Assembly: GCA_900552125.1 (NCBI GenBank)
Contig: URYK01000033.1
Coordinates: 1 to 29,410, forward strand
From: an uncultured Solobacterium sp.
GTDB lineage: Bacteria; Bacillota_I; Bacilli_A; Erysipelotrichales; Erysipelotrichaceae
Length of the DNA: 29,410 nucleotides
Direction: 5' to 3'
Part shown: in pieces, positions 25,158 to 29,410 of the stretch
Layout: each line of letters begins with the position of its first letter
Position numbering within the stretch: position 1 is the first letter of the stretch
Program-made: the position numbers and the translations under genes
The notes under the pieces: model-generated
Told to the model about the DNA's origin: nothing
What the model saw: only the letters and a program-made list of their open reading frames with translations
Databases searched by the model: none

Positions 25158-27053
25158 TTAACTATTAGCTTTTACCTGATCTTTATCAGAAATAATTAAG
25201 TTTAACAATCTTTCTTTTATAACACTATTTGGAACATCTTCATGTAATACTTCATCTAACTGTTGTAACCTTTCTGTTACATCATCTTTTGTGATTGCCA
25301 TTACATTGTTTTTGAAGATTAAATTATTTTTGGTTCTAGTTGTAGTTTCACCATCTAGTTTTAACTCTTCGAACATTTTCTCACCAGGACGTAAACCAAT
25401 TTCTACAATATCAATATCTTTATATGGCTTGAACCCTGACATACGGATCATTTTTTCTGCTAAATCTAAGATTTTAACTGGTTTTCCCATATCTAATACA
25501 AAGATTTCGCCTTTGTCTGCATAGAATCCAGCTTGAAGAACCAACTGAGCAGCTTCTGGAATTGTCATAAAATAACGAATAATATTCTTGTCTGTAATAG
25601 TTACAGGTCCACCTTCCGCAATCTGACGTTTAAAGATAGGTATTACAGAACCATTAGAACCTAAAACATTTCCAAAACGCACTGCTGCCATCTTCGTAAC
25701 TCCATTGTTTCCATTAGCTTGAAGAATCATTTCTGTCATACGTTTAGTTGCCCCCATGACATTTGTTGGGTTAACCGCTTTATCAGTACTGATCATAATA
25801 AATCTAGAAACTTTGTTTTTAATACAAGCATTAATAACATTGTTTGTTCCAAATACATTGTTTTTTATAGCTTCCATTGGTCTAGTTTCCATTAATGGCA
25901 CATGTTTATGTGCTGCAGCATGGAATACAACATCTGGTTGCTTTTCTTTAAAAATCTCATTAATTGCTTTATATTCACGAATAGATGCAATTAAGGATAC
26001 AATTTCAATAGATGGATCTAATGTTCCATGTGTTCTATTACGATTAAACTCTTGTTCTAGCATGTATAATGAGTTTTCATTAATATCAATCATAAATAAC
26101 TGTTTCGGTTTAAATCTAACAATCTGGCGACATAATTCCGAACCAATAGACCCACCAGCACCAGTTACTACTATCTTCTTTCCTGTTAAATAGCTTTTTA
26201 TTTCACTTTGTTCTAAGTGGATTTCTCCTCTTCCTAATAAATCCTCAATACTGATATCCTGTACAGGATATTTTTTAGTAGCATTCAAATCATTATCAAG
26301 AAGATTATCTCCATCTTTCATAATTTTAGTTTCTACTTTTACAGATTGACATAAATCATAAATTCTACGAAGATCATCTTTAGTTGCACTTGGAATAGCA
26401 ATAAACGCAATTTTTACATCATATTTTCTAACAATATCAGGAATATCATAAGTATCTCCTAATACCTTATATCCTGAAATTACATTATCTGTTCTTTTGT
26501 CATCCACAAATCCAATAACTTTTACATTGAATTTATGGTTTTGAATTAACTCTTTAGCTAATATATATCCTGCATCTCCTGCCCCAATAATTATTGCATT
26601 TTCTGTATTTACAGAAGATTTCATAGTTGCACGACGATAAAGGCGATAACAAACTCGCATATTGAACATTAATAATGCAGCAATTAGTCCACCAGTAATA
26701 ATAACACTTAAAAACATTCGGTCAACATGAAAAGCAACAGCTATTAAAAATAAAACTACTGATGCAAAAATGACCGAAAAACCTATTCTAATAGTTTCTA
26801 TTGGCCCCACATATTTCCATAAACTCTTATGAATTTTAAACACCAAAAAAGAAATGCAATAAACAACTAGAACAGTCAATACTGCAAGCATTACTTCACT
26901 AACATAGAATCTATAAAAGTTTGGAAGTTTAAATTCAATATTTATCCAATATGATAATAGAAAAGAAATAAGCACAACACATAAATCTATTGCACACAAT
27001 AGCAATCCCCTATGTTTCTTATATATATTGTTCTTAAATATCCTCTCTAACAT
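25158..27053 (-). CDS. capD: CapD/PglF-type membrane UDP-GlcNAc 4,6-dehydratase
   Basis: A 631-aa enzyme with four N-terminal hydrophobic segments (about 17-37, 52-72, 91-108, 114-132). A cofactor-binding-like domain follows (IIIGAGDAGYIL, 154-165), then an extended SDR dehydratase domain with VVTGAGGSIGSEL (295-307). The PglF-type active site is visible: STDK (422-425) and Met433 with Lys437 in NVMGATKR, replacing the usual Tyr of SDRs. It converts UDP-GlcNAc to the 4-keto-6-deoxy sugar used by the aminotransferase at 22958-24163. GGAGAG seven bases before the ATG supports the start. It lies upstream of the loaP promoter and seems to be a separate transcript. The promoter should lie in 27054-27312, but no single clear match was found there. 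Confidence 0.94.
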   Translation of the reverse strand: MLERIFKNNIYKKHRGLLLCAIDLCVVLISFLLSYWINIEFKLPNFYRFYVSEVMLAVLTVLVVYCISFLVFKIHKSLWKYVGPIETIRIGFSVIFASVVLFLIAVAFHVDRMFLSVIITGGLIAALLMFNMRVCYRLYRRATMKSSVNTENAIIIGAGDAGYILAKELIQNHKFNVKVIGFVDDKRTDNVISGYKVLGDTYDIPDIVRKYDVKIAFIAIPSATKDDLRRIYDLCQSVKVETKIMKDGDNLLDNDLNATKKYPVQDISIEDLLGRGEIHLEQSEIKSYLTGKKIVVTGAGGSIGSELCRQIVRFKPKQLFMIDINENSLYMLEQEFNRNRTHGTLDPSIEIVSLIASIREYKAINEIFKEKQPDVVFHAAAHKHVPLMETRPMEAIKNNVFGTNNVINACIKNKVSRFIMISTDKAVNPTNVMGATKRMTEMILQANGNNGVTKMAAVRFGNVLGSNGSVIPIFKRQIAEGGPVTITDKNIIRYFMTIPEAAQLVLQAGFYADKGEIFVLDMGKPVKILDLAEKMIRMSGFKPYKDIDIVEIGLRPGEKMFEELKLDGETTTRTKNNLIFKNNVMAITKDDVTERLQQLDEVLHEDVPNSVIKERLLNLIISDKDQVKANS

Positions 27054-27312
27054 ACTATCTCTCCTTCACTCTTTCCTATTTTATCATATTCTTTTATATG
27101 TGGAAGCATAAAAAATACTTTTCGAGCAAAAAATAACAAAAATTTTAATAACTAAGATATTTTTTATAACAATCAAAAGCTATAATAGTAAATTCCATTT
27201 TTTTCCAGACAAAATAACTATACTTTATATTTACAGATCAGTTTATATCTACTAGCATGAAGCATGGAAAGGAAAATGATGTAAATTCTTCACATCAGAT
27301 TAGGTACATTAT

Positions 27313-28242
27313 ATGATTTATAAATTATCAGAATATGATATACAACAATATCTCCAATACTGTGATGTTTCAAAAAATCTAAATACACATACACTAAAAG
27401 CTTATCAAATTGATTTAAGTCAATTTTACCAATTTATGAATAATCATAATTTTAATATCACTAAGGACTCACTACAAGCTTATATCAATCATCTTCATAC
27501 AACCTATCAGAAAACAAAAACTGTTAAAAGAAAGATTGCTGCTGTCAAAGCTTTTTTTGCATATCTAATTTACCAGGACAAAATTGATGATAATCCAATG
27601 AGTAAAATAAGAACTTCTTTTCGTGAACCTAAATTATTGCCTAGGACAATATCAACAAGCGACTTAAATTCTATATTCAATAAACTTTATGATGAAATCA
27701 GTAAATGCAAAACTGAATATCAAATAAAAGTATGTACTCGCAATGCTGCTGTTATTGAACTATTATTTTCCACAGGTATACGTGTATCAGAACTTTGTCA
27801 TCTGAAAGACAAAGAAATTAATTTAAATGAACAGTATATTAGAATCTTTGGAAAAGGGGCAAAAGAGAGAATCATTCAAATCGGTAATCCTGAAGTATTA
27901 CGTATTTTACTCACTTATCGTTCCTTATTTAAAGATCAAATTGAATCCTGTGGTTATTTTTTCATCAATAAATTAGGTAATCCGCTTTCTGAACAATCTG
28001 TACGTCTTTTATTATCTCAATATGAAAAAGAACTACATCTCCCTCAACACATTACACCTCATATGTTCCGCCATACATTTGCGACTAAACTATTAGAAGA
28101 AGATGTAGATATTCGTTATATCCAACACATTCTAGGTCATAGTTCAATTACTACTACACAAATATATACACATATTCATTCTAATAAACAAAAAGAAATC
28201 TTGAGACTTAAAAACCCTAGAAATTTTATTCATCAAATATAG
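27313..28242 (+). CDS. XerC/D-like tyrosine recombinase
   Basis: A 309-aa site-specific recombinase. The N-terminal SAM-like DNA-binding domain covers about residues 1-95 (NLNTHTLKAYQIDLSQFYQF). The catalytic domain has every active-site residue: Arg in STGIRVSELCHL, Lys in FGKGAKERII, HMFRHTFATKLL, HILGHSS and Tyr in TTTQIYTHIH. It is the only large gene on the plus strand and is divergent from capD. AGGT nine bases before the ATG is a modest ribosome site. Such genes beside capsule loci in gut bacteria often invert promoters, but I found no matching inverted repeats around the 27054-27312 gap. It could instead belong to a mobile element or act as a general Xer protein. Confidence 0.92.
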   Translation: MIYKLSEYDIQQYLQYCDVSKNLNTHTLKAYQIDLSQFYQFMNNHNFNITKDSLQAYINHLHTTYQKTKTVKRKIAAVKAFFAYLIYQDKIDDNPMSKIRTSFREPKLLPRTISTSDLNSIFNKLYDEISKCKTEYQIKVCTRNAAVIELLFSTGIRVSELCHLKDKEINLNEQYIRIFGKGAKERIIQIGNPEVLRILLTYRSLFKDQIESCGYFFINKLGNPLSEQSVRLLLSQYEKELHLPQHITPHMFRHTFATKLLEEDVDIRYIQHILGHSSITTTQIYTHIHSNKQKEILRLKNPRNFIHQI

Positions 28243-28365
28243 ATATATAAAAACGAAGTTTCATTTTTCTTTATAAAAGATTTTTATTTACGGTAATTTT
28301 TAGAATTATAATTTTTCATTTGCTTAAAGAAATAAATACAAAACTTAAACTTTAAATAATTTATA

Positions 28366-28413
28366 TGCACGTAGCGGAAAAATGGAGCGCCTGTAGCGGT
28401 AAAGCGGTGCACT
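28366..28413 (-). repeat. IS21 terminal direct repeats
   Basis: Two imperfect 22-bp units start at 28371 (GTAGCGGAAAAATGGAGC) and 28393 (GTAGCGGTAAAGCGGTGC). They lie between the istB stop and the presumed element tip. Confidence 0.6.
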
Positions 28414-29194
28414 ATTTATCATTCTTTCTTAATGAATCACCTTTAAATTCCAATCTATATGATTTATAAAGAAGTCTATCTAAACATGCATCTGCATAAG
28501 TACTATCTTTAAATAGATCATACCACTCTTTTACCGGCAATTGAGAAATAACTATCGTTGATTTTCTTCCTTCTCGACCATCTAATATTTCAAAAAGATC
28601 CCTGCATTTTTCAATATCCAGCTCCATTAAACCAAAGTCATCTATGATAAGCAGATCCACTTTACTTAGTTGTTCTATCAGATTCAATATTTTTACCTTA
28701 TCATCCATTTGTCGATACGAATCTAATTCTGTGAGTAATTTTGATGCTTTTTTATATCGAACTGTTTTAAACTGCTTTAGTGCTGCTATTCCTAATGCAT
28801 TTGCGTAAAAACTTTTCCCAGTGCCTGTCATTCCAGTAATCAACAGATTCTGTCCTGTTTCAATCCATTCACATGTATTCAGCCGTTCGATAAGTGTTAT
28901 GTTTAGTCCTCTTTCTGGATCATATAGCTTTTCGTCGAAGCTTGCCCCTGGAATCTTTATTTCTGATTTTTTTAGATATCTTTGAAATTTTTTATTATAG
29001 CGAAGATTCCACTCAGCATTTACCAGTTCGAAGAATCTTTCTTCAAAATTCATCGTTGCACTTTCGGCATTCTGTATCTGCTTACGAAGCTCTTCCGCCA
29101 TTCCGGAAAATTTCATCTTCTTTAATTTTTCGTATAGTTCTTCATATAATTTTTCTTCTTCTTTTCTTTCATGATTGCTGTTTAATCTATTCAT
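28412..29194 (-). CDS. istB: IS21-family transposition ATPase IstB
   Basis: A 260-aa AAA+ helper ATPase that directs the IstA transposase to its target. The N-terminal helical part includes KMKFSGMAEELRKQ, the Walker A is GMTGTGKS (121-128), and the Walker B is LLIIDDFG (181-188), followed by STIVISQLPVKEWYDLF. Length and motifs match intact family members. Its ATG overlaps the istA stop region, as is usual in IS21. Confidence 0.95.
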   Translation of the reverse strand: MNRLNSNHERKEEEKLYEELYEKLKKMKFSGMAEELRKQIQNAESATMNFEERFFELVNAEWNLRYNKKFQRYLKKSEIKIPGASFDEKLYDPERGLNITLIERLNTCEWIETGQNLLITGMTGTGKSFYANALGIAALKQFKTVRYKKASKLLTELDSYRQMDDKVKILNLIEQLSKVDLLIIDDFGLMELDIEKCRDLFEILDGREGRKSTIVISQLPVKEWYDLFKDSTYADACLDRLLYKSYRLEFKGDSLRKNDK

Positions 29195-29410
29195 AATGTT
29201 CTTTACCTCTTATATTCTTATGTTGTGGCAGCTTTTCAGTTCCATGTTTAGATTCCTTTTTATTTGCTAGATTCTGTAGTTCTTTCTTGAAATAGCTGTA
29301 GCCGATAGTGTTTCGGACAAGACAGTTTTCTGCTGCCTTATCTGAAATTGCTTTCGAATATTCCTTGCATAGATGCAGTATGCCATTGCAGCTTTTATAT
29401 GACTGTTGCT
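29187..29410 (-). CDS. istA: IS21-family transposase IstA, C-terminal fragment
   Basis: Only the last 73 codons are inside the window; the gene continues past the right edge. The stretch SYKSCNGILHLCKEYSKAIS and the ending HKNIRGKEHYE are typical of the IstA C-terminus. The stop codon (29187-29189) lies inside the istB start region, so the two are translated as a coupled pair. Confidence 0.8.
   Translation of the reverse strand, partial: QQSYKSCNGILHLCKEYSKAISDKAAENCLVRNTIGYSYFKKELQNLANKKESKHGTEKLPQHKNIRGKEHYE

Larger units (their letters stand above)
28366..29410 (-). mobile_element. IS21-family element, 3' part (continues beyond the window)
   Basis: It contains istB and the end of istA in the usual overlapping order, read on the minus strand. 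The likely outer end is TGCAC at 28366. Just inside are two direct copies of GTAGCGG at 28371 and 28393, exactly 22 bp apart, as expected for IS21 ends. The other end and any target duplication lie outside. The gap 28243-28365 after the recombinase is AT-rich, and I see no gene in it. Confidence 0.75.

Noticed and set aside
25756..26193. Long plus-strand frame (145 codons) opposite capD.
   Set aside because: It lies wholly antisense to a strongly conserved dehydratase gene, lacks a ribosome site and looks like no protein. It is a by-product of capD codon use.
27080..27107. Imperfect 11-6-11 inverted repeat (TTTATCATAT...ATATGTGGA) near the capD start, considered as a recombinase site.
   Set aside because: Only about 7 of 11 arm positions pair, in low-complexity AT-rich DNA. 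Its spacer differs from the palindrome at 1-28, so the two could not recombine as partners.

Overview
This window looks like a capsule or exopolysaccharide locus from a very AT-rich, low-GC Gram-positive bacterium. It is most likely a gut Bacillota of the Erysipelotrichia or Clostridia type. The evidence is strong AGGAGG-type ribosome sites, an LCP cell-wall ligase, a LoaP/UpxY-like NusG paralogue, Wzx/Wzy genes, and IS21-type elements typical of gut Firmicutes. The lineage is inference; no rRNA, tRNA or CRISPR was seen.

Layout. Almost every gene is on the minus strand, so the locus reads from high to low coordinates. 28366-29410 is the end of an IS21-family element (istB plus the istA 3' end). 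27313-28242 (+) is a stand-alone tyrosine recombinase. 25158-27053 is a CapD/PglF-type UDP-GlcNAc 4,6-dehydratase. A promoter and leader at about 24720-24934 precede loaP. A terminator-like hairpin sits exactly at the loaP stop, before the polysaccharide genes: DegT aminotransferase, initiating phosphoglycosyltransferase, GT2, ugd, GT2, a GT2-Wzy fusion, GT32, wecB, a pyruvyltransferase/FrhB iron-sulfur fusion, and wzx.

After wzx lies a 1575-bp insertion, 10247-11821. It has perfect 10-bp TG...CA terminal inverted repeats and a 6-bp AATACT target duplication. It carries one zinc-ribbon gene of unknown function and no transposase. Removing it with one duplication copy restores a 44-codon reading frame.

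Downstream, with its own candidate promoter, is a second cassette (2078-9710). It holds a CTP-transferase fused to a Gfo/Idh/MocA-like domain, a large LicD phosphotransferase with a G9 tract, a 109-aa protein, a ThDP (acetolactate-synthase-like) enzyme, an SDR, and a left-handed beta-helix acyltransferase. The LCP gene (87-1598) closes the locus.

How the genes may work together (inference). CapD and the DegT enzyme make a UDP-4-amino-4,6-dideoxy-HexNAc, which the PglC-like enzyme loads onto undecaprenyl phosphate. GT2/GT32 enzymes extend it with sugars including GlcA (Ugd) and ManNAc (WecB). Wzx flips the unit, the Wzy domain polymerises it, and LCP links the polymer to the wall. The 2078-9710 cassette looks like a complete but undescribed route to a CDP-activated group that LicD attaches through phosphate. 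The poly-G tract suggests this decoration can switch on and off.
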